From Xanthomonas sp. CFBP 8443 (lineage in GTDB: Bacteria; Pseudomonadota; Gammaproteobacteria; Xanthomonadales; Xanthomonadaceae), in the NCBI RefSeq assembly GCF_025666195.1, contig NZ_CP102592.1:806001-870000 (forward strand): a stretch of DNA of 64,000 bases, given 5' to 3'. Of the stretch, positions 50,221 through 62,157 are shown one piece after another. A program made the position numbers and the translations under genes. The notes under the pieces are model-generated. The model was not told the origin of the DNA, did not search any database, and worked only from the letters and a program-made list of their open reading frames with translations. How positions within the stretch are numbered: the first letter of the stretch is position 1; every line of letters starts with the position of its first letter.

Positions 50221-50751
50221 GTGACGACGCAAACGCTGTTGCAGGGCTTGCCCGCGCAGATCCGCGACGATTGCCGGGTGTTGATTCTCGGCTCCATGCC
50301 CGGCGCGGCCTCGCTGCAGCACGCGCGCTACTACGCGCATCCGCGCAACCGTCTGTGGCCGCTGCTGGGCGCGTTGTGCGGCTTCGATCCGCAACTGGAG
50401 TACCACGCGCGCGTGCAGGCCATGCACGCGTGCGGCGTGGGCCTGTGGGACGTGATCGGCCAGTGCCGGCGCAGCGGCAGCCTGGACGCGGCGATCGTGC
50501 GCGGCAGCGAAGTGCCCAATCCCTTGCCCGCGCGCATCGCGCAGTTGCCGCAGTTGCGCGCGATCGCCTGCAACGGCGCCGCTGCGGCGAACGCGTTCGC
50601 GCGTTTCGTGCAGCCGCAGCTGCCGCCGCGCGACCCGGCGTTGGCGGTGCTGGCGCTGCCGTCGACCAGCCCGGCCAACGCCGCGTTCTCGCTGCCGCGG
50701 CTGCAGCAGGCCTGGGGGCCGCTGCAGGCCTGGCTTACGCCCTCGTCGTAG
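50221..50751 (+). CDS. DNA-deoxyinosine glycosylase (UDG family 6 type)
   Basis: A 176-residue UDG-superfamily enzyme with a GTG start. The active-site strand is ILGSMPGAASLQHARYYAHP, and NRLWPLLGALCGF and a C-terminal LALPSTSPANAAF complete the hallmark set of the hypoxanthine-DNA glycosylase group. It excises deaminated adenine from DNA. It is the second UDG-type enzyme in the window, 35 kb from the first. It converges on the TspO-like gene. Confidence 0.85.
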   Translation: MTTQTLLQGLPAQIRDDCRVLILGSMPGAASLQHARYYAHPRNRLWPLLGALCGFDPQLEYHARVQAMHACGVGLWDVIGQCRRSGSLDAAIVRGSEVPNPLPARIAQLPQLRAIACNGAAAANAFARFVQPQLPPRDPALAVLALPSTSPANAAFSLPRLQQAWGPLQAWLTPSS

Positions 50752-50761
50752 CCCGCCCGGA

Positions 50762-51520
50762 TCAGTGCTGCGTGCGCAGCGAACGCGCGCGCAGCCGCAG
50801 CCACAGCGTCTGCACCAGCAGCACGGCGGCCAGCGCCAACGCCACCCAGGCCGCGCTGCGCGCCCCGTCCAGGCCGCTGCCGGCCTGCTTGACGTAGACC
50901 GCGGCCAGCGCCCACAGCGCGGCGGCGGCATAGGCCAGGTTGCCGCGCATCGCCCGGTTCAGGCCGAGCAGCAGCGCCGCGGCCAGCGCGAACAGCAGCA
51001 GGCTCCACGGCAGCATGTGTTCGGTGGACAGCCAGCGGTAGGCGACGATTACCTGCGCGGTGTTCAGGAAGGCGGCCAGCGACAGCCAGCCGGCGTGCAG
51101 CGACAACGGCAGCCACGCCCACAGCGCCTGCCACGGCTCGGCGTGCGGATCGCGCGACAGGCGCAGCGCGGCCAGCGCCAGGCAGGCCAGCGCCGCCCAG
51201 ATCACCCCCAGCGCCAGCAGGAAGTGCTGTTGCGAGAACACCGGCATCCACAGCGCGGTCAGGCCGAAGCCCAGCGCCGCCGGCAGCCGCACCCGCGCCA
51301 GCGCGCCGTCGCGCCGGCGTCGCGGCGACAGCTGCCACAGGCCGAAGCCCAGGTCGAGCAGGAAGATGAGGCCCCAGATCGCGAAGGCATAGCCGGCGGC
51401 GACGATCAGGGTCGGGTAGCGGTCGGAGATCGCGCCATTGGTCGGGCCGAACGCGCCGCGCTGCGCGAACCAGGCGACCAGCGGCATCGCCAACGACATC
51501 AACAGCACGAACACACGCAT
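50762..51520 (-). CDS. TspO/tryptophan-rich sensory-like membrane protein
   Basis: A 252-residue inner-membrane protein with seven to eight hydrophobic helices. The start MRVFVLLMSLAMPLVAWFAQ is followed by AAGYAFAIWGLIFLLDLGFG, which resembles TspO/MBR-related proteins of the longer bacterial type. Function unknown. The ATG at 51520 begins the first helix. Confidence 0.75.
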   Translation of the reverse strand: MRVFVLLMSLAMPLVAWFAQRGAFGPTNGAISDRYPTLIVAAGYAFAIWGLIFLLDLGFGLWQLSPRRRRDGALARVRLPAALGFGLTALWMPVFSQQHFLLALGVIWAALACLALAALRLSRDPHAEPWQALWAWLPLSLHAGWLSLAAFLNTAQVIVAYRWLSTEHMLPWSLLLFALAAALLLGLNRAMRGNLAYAAAALWALAAVYVKQAGSGLDGARSAAWVALALAAVLLVQTLWLRLRARSLRTQH

Positions 51521-51658
51521 GGCGGCACTCCGATCCGGTGCGGCGCATGCTAAGCGCCCGTCCGTGAAGGCTGTGCGCCGCCGGAGGCCGCGGTGACGCC
51601 GAGACAATGCGCCGGCGTACAGTCGCCGCGAACGCCCGGACGCAGGCGCTTCCCGGTG

Positions 51659-51686
51659 CCGCGGCACGGCCGCCGCGGGTTTTTTT
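51659..51686 (+). terminator. Hairpin and T7 upstream of aceF
   Basis: CCGCGGC and GCCGCGG form a 7-bp GC stem, followed by GT6 (seven T in a row at 51680-51686). It lies just upstream of the candidate aceF promoter and may stop read-through into the PDH genes from upstream. Confidence 0.5.
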
Positions 51687-51698
51687 GCCCGGCAAAGG

Positions 51699-51727
51699 TT
51701 GGCGCTGCGGCTGCGGGCCGCCACAAT
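51699..51727 (+). promoter_or_regulatory. Candidate aceF promoter
   Basis: TTGGCG at 51699-51704 and CACAAT at 51722-51727, spaced 17 bp, lie 38 bp before the aceF ATG. The -10 is imperfect. This is the best sigma-70-like match in the gap. Confidence 0.4.
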
Positions 51728-51764
51728 AGGGGTTTCCCCCTCATTAGTTGCCGGAGTTGCCCGC

Positions 51765-53534
51765 ATGGCCGAAATCAAGGAAGCACTTGTCCCCGATATC
51801 GGTGACTACAGCGACGTCCCGGTAATCGAAGTGCTGGTGGCGGTCGGCGACACGGTGAAGAAGGACCAGAGCCTGGTCACCCTGGAGTCGGACAAGGCGA
51901 CGATGGAAGTGCCGTCGCCGTTCGCCGGCGTGGTCAAGGAGCTGAAGGTCAAGATCGGCGACAGCCTGTCCGAAGGCAAGCTGGTGGCCTTGATCGAAGT
52001 GGCCGAGGACGGCGCCAGCGCCGCCGCGCCCGCCCCGGCAGCGGCCAAGGCGACCGCGGCGCCGGCCAAGCAGGAAGCGGCGCCGTCGCAGCCGGCCCGG
52101 CAGGAAGCGGTCAAGCCCGCGCCTGCGCCGGCGGGCGCGGCCGGTATCGTCGAGGCGCGCGTGCCGGACATCGGCGACTACAGCGACGTGCCGGTGATCG
52201 AGGTGCTGGTCGCGGTCGGCGACACCGTCGCCAAGGACCAGAGCCTGGTGACCCTGGAGTCGGACAAGGCGACGATGGAAGTGCCCTCGTCGGTGGCCGG
52301 CGTGGTCAAGGAACTGAAGGTCAAGGTCGGCGACAGCCTGTCCGAGGGCAAGGTCGTGGCGCTGATCGAAGTGGCCGGCGCCAACGCCGATGCGCCGTCG
52401 TCGGGCGCGGTCCAGCCCAGCGCCGAGACCGGCGGCGGGGTGGAGCCGGTGCCGGCCTCGTCCGCGCCGGACAAGCTGGCCCAGCGCGAGATCGCGCAGG
52501 TGCAGAGCTCGGCCCCGGCCAAGGCCGCCGCGGCGGGCGCGTCCGCCGGCACCCCGAGCAGCCCGCCGGTGGAGTTCAACGCCGACAGCGTGCTGCCGCA
52601 GAAGGTGCCCTACGCCAGCCCGGCGGTGCGCGTGTTCGCGCGCGAGCTGGGCGTGGACCTGTTCCAGGTCAGCGGCACCGAGCACGGCGGGCGCATCACC
52701 AAGGACGACGTGCAGCGCTACGTCAAGGCGGCGCTGTCCGGCGGCGCGGCGGCCGCCTCGGCTGGCGGCGCGCCGGCGGCGGGCGGCGGCAACGGCCTGA
52801 ACCTGCTGCCGTGGCCGAAGGTGGACTTCGCCAAGTTCGGCGAGGTCGAGGTCAAGCCGCTGTCGCGGATCAAGAAGATCTCCGGCGCCAACCTGGCGCG
52901 CAACTGGGCGATGATCCCGCACGTCACCCAGTTCGAGCAGGCCGACATCACCGACCTGGAAGCGTTGCGCGTGGCGCTGAACAAGGAGAACGAGAAGGCC
53001 GGCATCAAGCTGACCATGCTCGCCTTCCTGCTCAAGGCCAGCGCCGCGGCGCTGAAGCAGTTCCCCGACTTCAACGCCTCGCTGGATGCGGCCGGCGAGA
53101 ACCTGACCCTGAAGAAGTACTTCCACATCGGTTTCGCCGCCGACACCCCGAACGGGCTGGTGGTGCCGGTGATCCGCGACGTGGACAAGAAGGGCGTGGT
53201 CGAACTGGCGCGCGAGAGCGGCGAGCTGGCCAAGAAGGCGCGCGACGGCAAGCTCGGCCCGGCCGAGATGAGCGGCGGCTGCTTCTCGATCAGCTCGCTC
53301 GGCGGCATTGGCGGCACCGCGTTCACGCCGATCGTCAATGCGCCGGAAGTGGCGATCCTGGGCGTGTCCAAGTCGGCGATCCAGCCGGTGTGGAACGGCA
53401 AGGAATTCGCGCCCAAGCTGATGTTGCCGCTGTCGCTGAGCTACGACCACCGGGTCATCGACGGCGCCGCGGCGGCGCGCTTCACCACCTACCTGAGCCA
53501 GGTGCTGGCGGACATGCGCCGGGTGCTGCTGTAA
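51765..53534 (+). CDS. aceF: Pyruvate dehydrogenase E2 (dihydrolipoyl acetyltransferase)
   Basis: A 589-residue E2. Two N-terminal lipoyl domains (about residues 3-80 and 128-205) each carry the lipoylated Lys in LESDKATMEVPS. Ala/Pro linkers follow, then a peripheral-subunit-binding domain (ASPAVRVFARELGVDL) and the catalytic core with the His in LSLSYDHRVIDGAAAARF. It transfers the acetyl group from lipoamide to CoA. It precedes lpdA by 132 bp; no aceE lies next to it, so the E1 must be elsewhere. Confidence 0.96.
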   Translation: MAEIKEALVPDIGDYSDVPVIEVLVAVGDTVKKDQSLVTLESDKATMEVPSPFAGVVKELKVKIGDSLSEGKLVALIEVAEDGASAAAPAPAAAKATAAPAKQEAAPSQPARQEAVKPAPAPAGAAGIVEARVPDIGDYSDVPVIEVLVAVGDTVAKDQSLVTLESDKATMEVPSSVAGVVKELKVKVGDSLSEGKVVALIEVAGANADAPSSGAVQPSAETGGGVEPVPASSAPDKLAQREIAQVQSSAPAKAAAAGASAGTPSSPPVEFNADSVLPQKVPYASPAVRVFARELGVDLFQVSGTEHGGRITKDDVQRYVKAALSGGAAAASAGGAPAAGGGNGLNLLPWPKVDFAKFGEVEVKPLSRIKKISGANLARNWAMIPHVTQFEQADITDLEALRVALNKENEKAGIKLTMLAFLLKASAAALKQFPDFNASLDAAGENLTLKKYFHIGFAADTPNGLVVPVIRDVDKKGVVELARESGELAKKARDGKLGPAEMSGGCFSISSLGGIGGTAFTPIVNAPEVAILGVSKSAIQPVWNGKEFAPKLMLPLSLSYDHRVIDGAAAARFTTYLSQVLADMRRVLL

Positions 53535-53666
53535 GTCCTGCCGCAACGGCGCCGCGCCCGGCGCGGCCCGTGTTTTCCCCCACCTGCGCGCGCCGCGTCC
53601 ATCGCGGCGGCGCCGTAGAACTGCAATCGCCCGCCGGCGCGCCGGCCGGGCCACAGGAGAAGCTGC

Positions 53667-55472
<1,806 letters not shown>

Positions 55473-55592
55473 TCCACTGCTTCGCGATGCCGACGACGCC
55501 CCGCCCCGCGCGGGGCGTCGTCGTTTGCGGACGGTGTTGGCGCGGCGTCTCGCCTTTGCTACGGTCGCTCCAGCCGATCTCGGAGACGCACG

Positions 55593-56288
55593 ATGCGCCA
55601 CGCGCTGCTGGGCCTGCTGCTGTGTTGCGCGCTGCCGTTGCGCGCGGCAGGTGCCGCCGAGGAGGCGGAGGATCCCGCGTTGAGCGCCGCGCTGGCGCGC
55701 TGTCCGGGCGCGGCGCAGTTCATGCGCAGCCACCATGACGACGCCGCACGTGCCGCGGCCGCCGCACCGGCCGCGGCCGCGCCGACCGATCTTGCGCTGC
55801 GCCAGCGCCTGCTGGACATGCAGCGCGTGGACCAGCAGGCCCGCGGCGGCGACTGGTCGCTGGCGGGAGTGGAGAAGATGGCTGCGATCGATGCGGCGCA
55901 TCTGCCGCAGATCAAGCGCATCGTCGCCGAGCACGACGGCTTGCCCAGTGCGGCGCAGGTCGGCGGCGACGGCGTCGCCGCGGCCTGGCTGCTGGTGCAG
56001 CATGCCGACCGCGACCCCGCCTTCCAGGCCGAGGTGCTGAGCAAGCTGGCGCCGCAGGTGGAGCGCGGCGAGATCGCGGCGCGCAACATGGCCATGCTGA
56101 CCGATCGCGTGCTGGTCGCGCAGGGCAAGCCGCAGCGCTACGGCACCCAGTTGGTCGCGAAACAGGGGCGCTGGGAGCCCAAGCCGATCGAGGATCCGCA
56201 GCAGGTCGACGCGCGCCGCGCCAGCGTCGGCGACATGCCGCTATCCGATTATCTGTGCATGGTCGCCGGGCTCTCGCCGGCGCCGTGA
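55593..56288 (+). CDS. DUF6624-like exported protein
   Basis: A 231-residue exported protein with a signal peptide over about residues 1-21. The mature domain has RLLDMQRVDQQARGGDWSLA, AAWLLVQHADRDPAFQAEVL and MLTDRVLVAQGKPQRYGTQL, matching DUF6624 as I remember it. Periplasmic, function unknown. It follows lpdA by 120 bp but probably has its own promoter. Confidence 0.78.
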   Translation: MRHALLGLLLCCALPLRAAGAAEEAEDPALSAALARCPGAAQFMRSHHDDAARAAAAAPAAAAPTDLALRQRLLDMQRVDQQARGGDWSLAGVEKMAAIDAAHLPQIKRIVAEHDGLPSAAQVGGDGVAAAWLLVQHADRDPAFQAEVLSKLAPQVERGEIAARNMAMLTDRVLVAQGKPQRYGTQLVAKQGRWEPKPIEDPQQVDARRASVGDMPLSDYLCMVAGLSPAP

Positions 56289-56329
56289 TCGCGCAGCGGC
56301 ACGTCCGCCATCCGCGGCGCCCGAAAACG

Positions 56330-56358
56330 GAAAGGCCCGCACATGGCGGGCCTTTCCG
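56330..56358. terminator. Bidirectional terminator
   Basis: GGAAAGGCCCGC and GCGGGCCTTTCC form a strong hairpin with a short loop between two convergent genes. It is preceded by AAAAC on the left, giving a T-rich tail on the minus strand. Confidence 0.8.
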
Positions 56359-56379
56359 GATGCAGCGGGTGGCGCAGGA

Positions 56380-57192
56380 TCAGAACGCGAAGGTCACGCC
56401 GGCCACCGGGCCCTTGAACTCCTGCTTCAGGCCGATGGTGCCGTCGCGGCCGGAGCGGTCGACGTCCAGCTTGAACCAGTCGTAGCCGGCGAAGATGCCG
56501 AAGTTACGGGTGAAGCGGTACTCGGCGATCGCATTGGCGCGGGTCAGGTCGCCGTCGTAGTCGCCGAAGTCGCCCCAGCTGGTGTTCATGTACTGGCCCT
56601 GCACGTTGAACAGCCAGTGCTCGCTGGGCTGCGCGGTGAAACGCAGGCCGACCACCGGCGCGTAGCCGTCTTCCTTCTCGTCGGCGAAGGTGCCGGTGTA
56701 CAGGTCGCCCAGGTCGGCATAGGCGTTGGCTTCGACCCTGGCCCACTCGGCACCGACCTGCAGGCCCACGCTGAACTCGGGGGTGTCGACCACCGAATAG
56801 TCGTACACCAGGCTCGCCACCTGGTACTTGAGCTCGCCCTTGACGAAGCTGCCGGCCGGCACGGTGAAGTCGCCGTAGCTGACCGTCTCGCCCAGTTCCT
56901 CGCGGCGGTCTTTGTCGTACTTGAAGTAGTCGAAGATCAGGCGCTGGCGGGTGCTGAGGCGGAACACGCCGTCCACACGCGGCTCCCATTCCTTGCCGCC
57001 GAAGTCGAAGTCCTGCGAACCGGACAGCTCCTCACCGTTGATCGAGGTGTCGCCGCGCAGGGTGTTGTCGTTGTCGATGTTCATCGCGCCGAGGCGGATG
57101 GTGAACCGGTCGTCGGTGTCTTCGGCATGGGCGGGGAGGGCGTATGCGGCGGCGAGCGCGCATGGCAAGGCCAGGGCAAGCAGGTGTTTCAT
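56380..57192 (-). CDS. Outer-membrane beta-barrel protein
   Basis: A 270-residue exported protein with a signal peptide of ~23 residues (LPCALAAAYALPAHAE). Alternating strand pattern continues to a C-terminal FKGPVAGVTFAF with the terminal aromatic typical of barrels. YFKYDKDRREEL, YQVASLVYDYSVVD and EYRFTRNFGIFAGYDWFKLD are strands. No specific family identified. It is transcribed away from the atp operon. Confidence 0.82.
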   Translation of the reverse strand: MKHLLALALPCALAAAYALPAHAEDTDDRFTIRLGAMNIDNDNTLRGDTSINGEELSGSQDFDFGGKEWEPRVDGVFRLSTRQRLIFDYFKYDKDRREELGETVSYGDFTVPAGSFVKGELKYQVASLVYDYSVVDTPEFSVGLQVGAEWARVEANAYADLGDLYTGTFADEKEDGYAPVVGLRFTAQPSEHWLFNVQGQYMNTSWGDFGDYDGDLTRANAIAEYRFTRNFGIFAGYDWFKLDVDRSGRDGTIGLKQEFKGPVAGVTFAF

Positions 57193-57331
57193 GGGGGCAG
57201 GGCTCCGTCTTTGGTAATGAATGCGCCAATGGCTAGTGCCACTGCGTGGGCAAACTATCCTTAAGACCGTGTCCACCATCCGTGAAGGTATGGACCAGGA
57301 CAGGGCGGTCTCCATCACAGAACCGGAGCGC

Positions 57332-57361
57332 AAAAAGAAGAGCCCCGGTCACCCGGGGCTC
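57332..57361 (-). terminator. Minus-strand terminator with no obvious gene upstream
   Basis: On the minus strand, GAGCCCCGG-GTGA-CCGGGGCTC is followed by TTCTTTTTG, a good intrinsic terminator. The plus strand has no T-run. No minus-strand gene ends here: the next one upstream would have to begin within 57362-57640. It therefore probably ends a small RNA. Confidence 0.65.
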
Positions 57362-57540
57362 CATAGGCCTGCGCTGCAGATCGACGAGGATGGGGCGCAG
57401 TCCCTGCAGATCGGACCGGATGCGCGGCGTAAAGTTCCCACGCAGATCCTTGTTGCGATGCATCAATCCAGGCCGCGGAGCGGGTCCGCGACGTGCTATC
57501 GTGGATGGCTTGGCGCGATTTAAGGGACGGCCGCAACCTT
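57362..57540 (-). ncRNA. Possible small RNA upstream of the atp operon
   Basis: Between the orphan minus-strand terminator and the atp promoter, the minus strand holds two further hairpins, CGCGGA/TCCGCG near 57474-57490 and CTGCGC/GCGCAG near 57365-57405. The latter has a loop with CCCC. The frame here has no recognisable protein. Such a run of hairpins ending in a terminator suits an Hfq-type or C-rich-loop sRNA. Its start is not defined; no clear promoter was found. Confidence 0.35.
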
Positions 57541-57546
57541 TGGCGG

Positions 57547-57576
57547 TTGTCTCGCAAATTGTCCCATTGCTATAAT
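57547..57576 (+). promoter_or_regulatory. Sigma-70-type promoter of the atp operon
   Basis: TTGTCT at 57547-57552 and a perfect TATAAT at 57571-57576, spaced 18 bp, lie 59 bp before the atpI start. It is the best promoter match seen in the window. Confidence 0.8.
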
Positions 57577-57635
57577 TCCGCGGCTCGACGGACGCGAAGA
57601 CGTCCTCAATCCACCACACAACTGCAGGATTTTCT

Positions 57636-58001
57636 GTGCTGAACTCCGTTGATGCGGGTCGGCGGCTGATGCTGCGCGCAGCGATTTACCCGCTGGTGGC
57701 GGTGGCCGTGGTTTCCCTGGCGTTCCTGCTGCTGGGGCCGAAGTACGCCATGGGCGCCGCCGCAACCGGGCTGGCGACAGTGGCGGGGGGATGGCTGGCG
57801 GCACGCACCGCGTTGAGCGGCGGCGTGCAGGCGGCGGGTGCGGCGATGGCGCGGTTGATCGTGGCCATGGTGCTGAAGTGGGTGTTGGTGTTCGCGGTAC
57901 TGGCGCTGGGCTTTGCCTGGTGGCGGCTGCCTCCTCTGGCCCTGTTGGCGGGTATCGCCACCGGGCTGATGTTCCAGGTTCTGGCTCTGGCCAGACGTTG
58001 A
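57636..58001 (+). CDS. atpI: ATP synthase subunit I
   Basis: A 121-residue inner-membrane protein with four hydrophobic helices (e.g. AIYPLVAVAVVSLAFLLLGP and KWVLVFAVLALGFAWW). It begins with GTG, has the size and position of AtpI, and helps to assemble the c-ring. First gene of the atp operon, 59 bp after the TATAAT. Confidence 0.88.
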   Translation: MLNSVDAGRRLMLRAAIYPLVAVAVVSLAFLLLGPKYAMGAAATGLATVAGGWLAARTALSGGVQAAGAAMARLIVAMVLKWVLVFAVLALGFAWWRLPPLALLAGIATGLMFQVLALARR

Positions 58002-58028
58002 TCGAAATCAGATAAAGGCTCAGGACTC

Positions 58029-59202
<1,174 letters not shown>

Positions 59203-59317
59203 TCCAGTTGCACCGGCGGACGGCCGCAGCAATGCGGCCGCCGCTGCGGATGAAGGTTCGGACGCGTCCGCCGCAGGGCGGCACGTCCACCCCGTCACCT
59301 TTGGCTGAGCGTACCCA

Positions 59318-59788
59318 ATGAATATCGGTCTCACCCTCTTTGCCCAGGCGCTGGCGTTTGCCGGTCTGATCTGGATCGTCGCGACCAAGATCTGGCCGCC
59401 GCTGATGCAGGCCATCGAAGAGCGCCAACAGAAGATCGCCGAAGGCCTCGCCGCCGCCGATCGCAGCCAGAAGGATCTGGCGCAGGCGCAGGAAAAGGTC
59501 AACGAAGCGTTGAAGGACGCGCGTACCAAGGCCAACGAGATCATCGACCAGGCCCACGCGCGCGCCAACCAGATCGTCGAAGCGGCCAAGAACGAGGCGA
59601 TCGCCGAGGCCAACCGGCAGAAGGATCTGGCCCAGGCCGAGATCGACGCCGCGGCCAACCGTGCACGCGAGGACCTGCGTCGCCAGGTGTCGCTGCTGGC
59701 GGTGAGCGGCGCCGAGAAGCTGCTGCGCCGCGAAATCGATGCCAACGCCCACAAGGCGCTGCTCGACGAGCTGGCGGCGGAGATCTGA
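59318..59788 (+). CDS. atpF: ATP synthase F0 subunit b
   Basis: A 156-residue subunit: one N-terminal membrane helix ([20 protein letters not shown]), then a long charged coiled coil (residues ~30-156, including [20 protein letters not shown]). It dimerises as the peripheral stalk. It is 115 bp after atpE. Confidence 0.96.
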   Translation: MNIGLTLFAQALAFAGLIWIVATKIWPPLMQAIEERQQKIAEGLAAADRSQKDLAQAQEKVNEALKDARTKANEIIDQAHARANQIVEAAKNEAIAEANRQKDLAQAEIDAAANRAREDLRRQVSLLAVSGAEKLLRREIDANAHKALLDELAAEI

Positions 59789-59789
59789 G

Positions 59790-60317
59790 ATGAGCCAGGC
59801 CCTCACACTGGCGCGTCCGTACGCCCGCGCCGCGTTCGCCGCGGCCAGCGATGCCGGCAAGCTCGCGCCGTGGTCGCAGGCCTTGGCGTTCTCCGCCCAG
59901 GTCGCGGCCGATCCGCGCGTGGCCGCGCTGCTGCACAACCCGCAGCTGCAACGCGAACAGGCGGTGGCGCTGCTGGCGCCGCAGGTGGCCGACGAGCAGT
60001 ACGCGCGCTTCCTGAGCCTGCTGGCCGAAGGGCAGCGGCTGCCGCTGCTGCCGGAGATCGCCGGGCTGTACGATCAGCTGCGCGCCGAGGCCGAATGCGT
60101 GGTCAAGGCCAACGTGACCTCGGCCACCCAGCTGAGCGACGCGGAGGTGGCCTCGCTGAAGGTGGCGCTGAAGCAGCGCTTCGGCCGCGAGGTCGAGATC
60201 ACCACGGCGGTGGACGCTTCGCTGATCGGCGGCGCGGTGATCGACGCCGGCGACGTGGTCATCGACGGTTCGCTGAAAGGCAAGCTGTCGCGCCTGCAAT
60301 CCGCACTGGCCCACTAA
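59790..60317 (+). CDS. atpH: ATP synthase F1 subunit delta
   Basis: A 175-residue peripheral-stalk subunit. N-terminal helical domain ([20 protein letters not shown]), and the conserved C-terminal [20 protein letters not shown]. It starts one base after atpF ends. Confidence 0.95.
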   Translation: MSQALTLARPYARAAFAAASDAGKLAPWSQALAFSAQVAADPRVAALLHNPQLQREQAVALLAPQVADEQYARFLSLLAEGQRLPLLPEIAGLYDQLRAEAECVVKANVTSATQLSDAEVASLKVALKQRFGREVEITTAVDASLIGGAVIDAGDVVIDGSLKGKLSRLQSALAH

Positions 60318-60322
60318 GAAGC

Positions 60323-60402
60323 GGGAATGGCGAATAGAGAGTAGAGAGCCCGGCCCGGCGGCGACGCCACCTGCGATTCCCGATTCCCCATTCCCGATTC
60401 TC
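60323..60402. repeat. Heptad inverted repeat between atpH and atpA
   Basis: GCGGGAATGGCGAATAG at about 60321-60337 faces GATTCCCGATTCCCCATTCC at 60375-60402. It is a degenerate GGGAAT-type member of the heptad family and lies inside the operon. Confidence 0.7.
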
Positions 60403-60464
60403 AAAGAAGCTAACCAAACGTCGCCATCCGCCTTCGCGCGGTGGACGATCCGAAGGAAACCAAG

Positions 60465-62012
60465 ATGGCAACCACGCTCAACCCCTCCGAAATCAGCGAA
60501 CTGATCAAGAACCGCATCGAGCAGGTCAAGCTGACCGCGGAGTCGCGCAACGAAGGCACGGTCACCAGCGTGTCCGACGGCATCGTGCGCATCTTCGGCC
60601 TGGCCGACGTGATGCAGGGCGAGATGATCGAACTGCCGAACGAGACCTACGCCCTGGCGCTGAACCTGGAGCGCGACTCGGTCGGCGCCGTGGTGCTCGG
60701 CGACTACGAGAACCTGCGCGAAGGCGACGTCGCCAAGACCACCGGCCGCATCCTGGAAGTGCCGGTGGGCAAGGAACTGCTCGGCCGCGTGGTCAACGCG
60801 CTGGGCGAGCCGATCGACGGCAAGGGCCCGCTGGGCACCTCGCAGACCGCGCCGGTGGAGCGCGTGGCGCCGGGCGTGATCTGGCGCAAGTCGGTCGACC
60901 AGCCGGTGCAGACCGGCTACAAGTCGGTCGACGCGATGATCCCGATCGGCCGCGGCCAGCGCGAGCTGGTCATCGGCGACCGCCAGACCGGCAAGACCGC
61001 GCTGGCGATCGATGCGGTGATCAACCAGAAGACCACCGGCATCAAGTGCGTGTACGTGGCGATCGGGCAGAAGGCCTCGACCGTCGCCAACATCGTGCGC
61101 AAGCTGGAAGAGAACGGCGCGCTGGCGCACACCATCGTGGTCGCCGCGACCGCCTCCGAGTCGGCCGCGATGCAGTACATCAGCGCCTACGCCGGCTGCA
61201 CCATGGGCGAGTACTTCATGGACCGCGGCGAAGACGCGCTGATCGTGTACGACGATCTGTCCAAGCAGGCCGTGGCCTACCGCCAGATCTCGCTGCTGCT
61301 CAAGCGCCCGCCGGGCCGCGAAGCCTATCCGGGCGACGTGTTCTACCTGCACAGCCGCCTGCTGGAGCGCGCCGCGCGCGTGTCCGAGGACTACGTGGAG
61401 AAGTTCACCAACGGCGAAGTGAAGGGCAAGACCGGTTCGCTGACCGCGCTGCCGATCATCGAAACGCAGGCCGGCGACGTATCCGCGTTCGTGCCGACCA
61501 ACGTGATCTCGATCACCGACGGCCAGATATTCCTGGAAACCGATCTGTTCAACGCCGGCATCCGTCCGGCGGTGAACGCCGGTATCTCGGTGTCGCGCGT
61601 CGGCGGCGCCGCGCAGACCAAGATCATCAAGAAGCTCTCCGGCGGCATCCGTATCTCGCTGGCGCAGTACCGCGAGCTGGCGGCGTTCGCGCAGTTCGCC
61701 TCGGACCTGGACGAAGCCACCCGCAAGCAGCTCGAGCGCGGCCAGCGCGTCACCGAGCTGATGAAGCAGAAGCAGTACCTGCCGATGTCCATCGCCAACC
61801 AGGCGCTGTCGATCTACGCGGTCAACGAAGGCTTCCTGGACGACGTGCCGGTCAACAAGATCGGCGCCTTCGAAGAAGGCCTGCACGCGCATTTCGCCAA
61901 CACCGCCGGCGAACTGGTCGCCAAGGTCAACGACAGCGGCGACTGGAACGGCGAGATCGAAGCGGCGTTCAAGAAGGGCATCGGCGAGTACAAGACCACG
62001 GGTAGCTGGTAA
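60465..62012 (+). CDS. atpA: ATP synthase F1 subunit alpha
   Basis: A 515-residue F1 subunit. The Walker A is [13 protein letters not shown] at about residues 170-182, and the nucleotide-adjacent [20 protein letters not shown] and the catalytic-site arginine region follow ([20 protein letters not shown]). The ATG at 60465 gives [20 protein letters not shown], the typical start. It alternates with beta in the catalytic hexamer. Confidence 0.97.
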   Translation: MATTLNPSEISELIKNRIEQVKLTAESRNEGTVTSVSDGIVRIFGLADVMQGEMIELPNETYALALNLERDSVGAVVLGDYENLREGDVAKTTGRILEVPVGKELLGRVVNALGEPIDGKGPLGTSQTAPVERVAPGVIWRKSVDQPVQTGYKSVDAMIPIGRGQRELVIGDRQTGKTALAIDAVINQKTTGIKCVYVAIGQKASTVANIVRKLEENGALAHTIVVAATASESAAMQYISAYAGCTMGEYFMDRGEDALIVYDDLSKQAVAYRQISLLLKRPPGREAYPGDVFYLHSRLLERAARVSEDYVEKFTNGEVKGKTGSLTALPIIETQAGDVSAFVPTNVISITDGQIFLETDLFNAGIRPAVNAGISVSRVGGAAQTKIIKKLSGGIRISLAQYRELAAFAQFASDLDEATRKQLERGQRVTELMKQKQYLPMSIANQALSIYAVNEGFLDDVPVNKIGAFEEGLHAHFANTAGELVAKVNDSGDWNGEIEAAFKKGIGEYKTTGSW

Positions 62013-62019
62013 GCGCGCC

Positions 62020-62146
62020 GGGACTCGGGACTCGGGACTCGGGACTCGCGAAAGCGGGCTCCAGTTCCGAGAAACGAGATCCGGAAAAGTAGAAACGATT
62101 CGTGAGCGGGCTTTTCCGAGTCCCGCGTCCCGAGTCCCGAGTCCCG
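62020..62146. repeat. Heptad inverted repeat between atpA and atpG
   Basis: Four GGGACTC heptads at 62020-62048 face the inverted (CGAGTCCCGCGTCCCGAG...) arm at 62117-62146, around a ~68-bp loop. It nearly fills the atpA-atpG gap and would make a long RNA hairpin in the operon transcript. Confidence 0.85.
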
Positions 62147-62157
62147 ACGAGAAGAAA

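Noticed and set aside
57233..57619. Minus-strand 128-codon ORF before the atp operon
   Set aside because: It runs through the terminator hairpin and the promoter and has no recognisable domain. A noncoding RNA explains the hairpins better.
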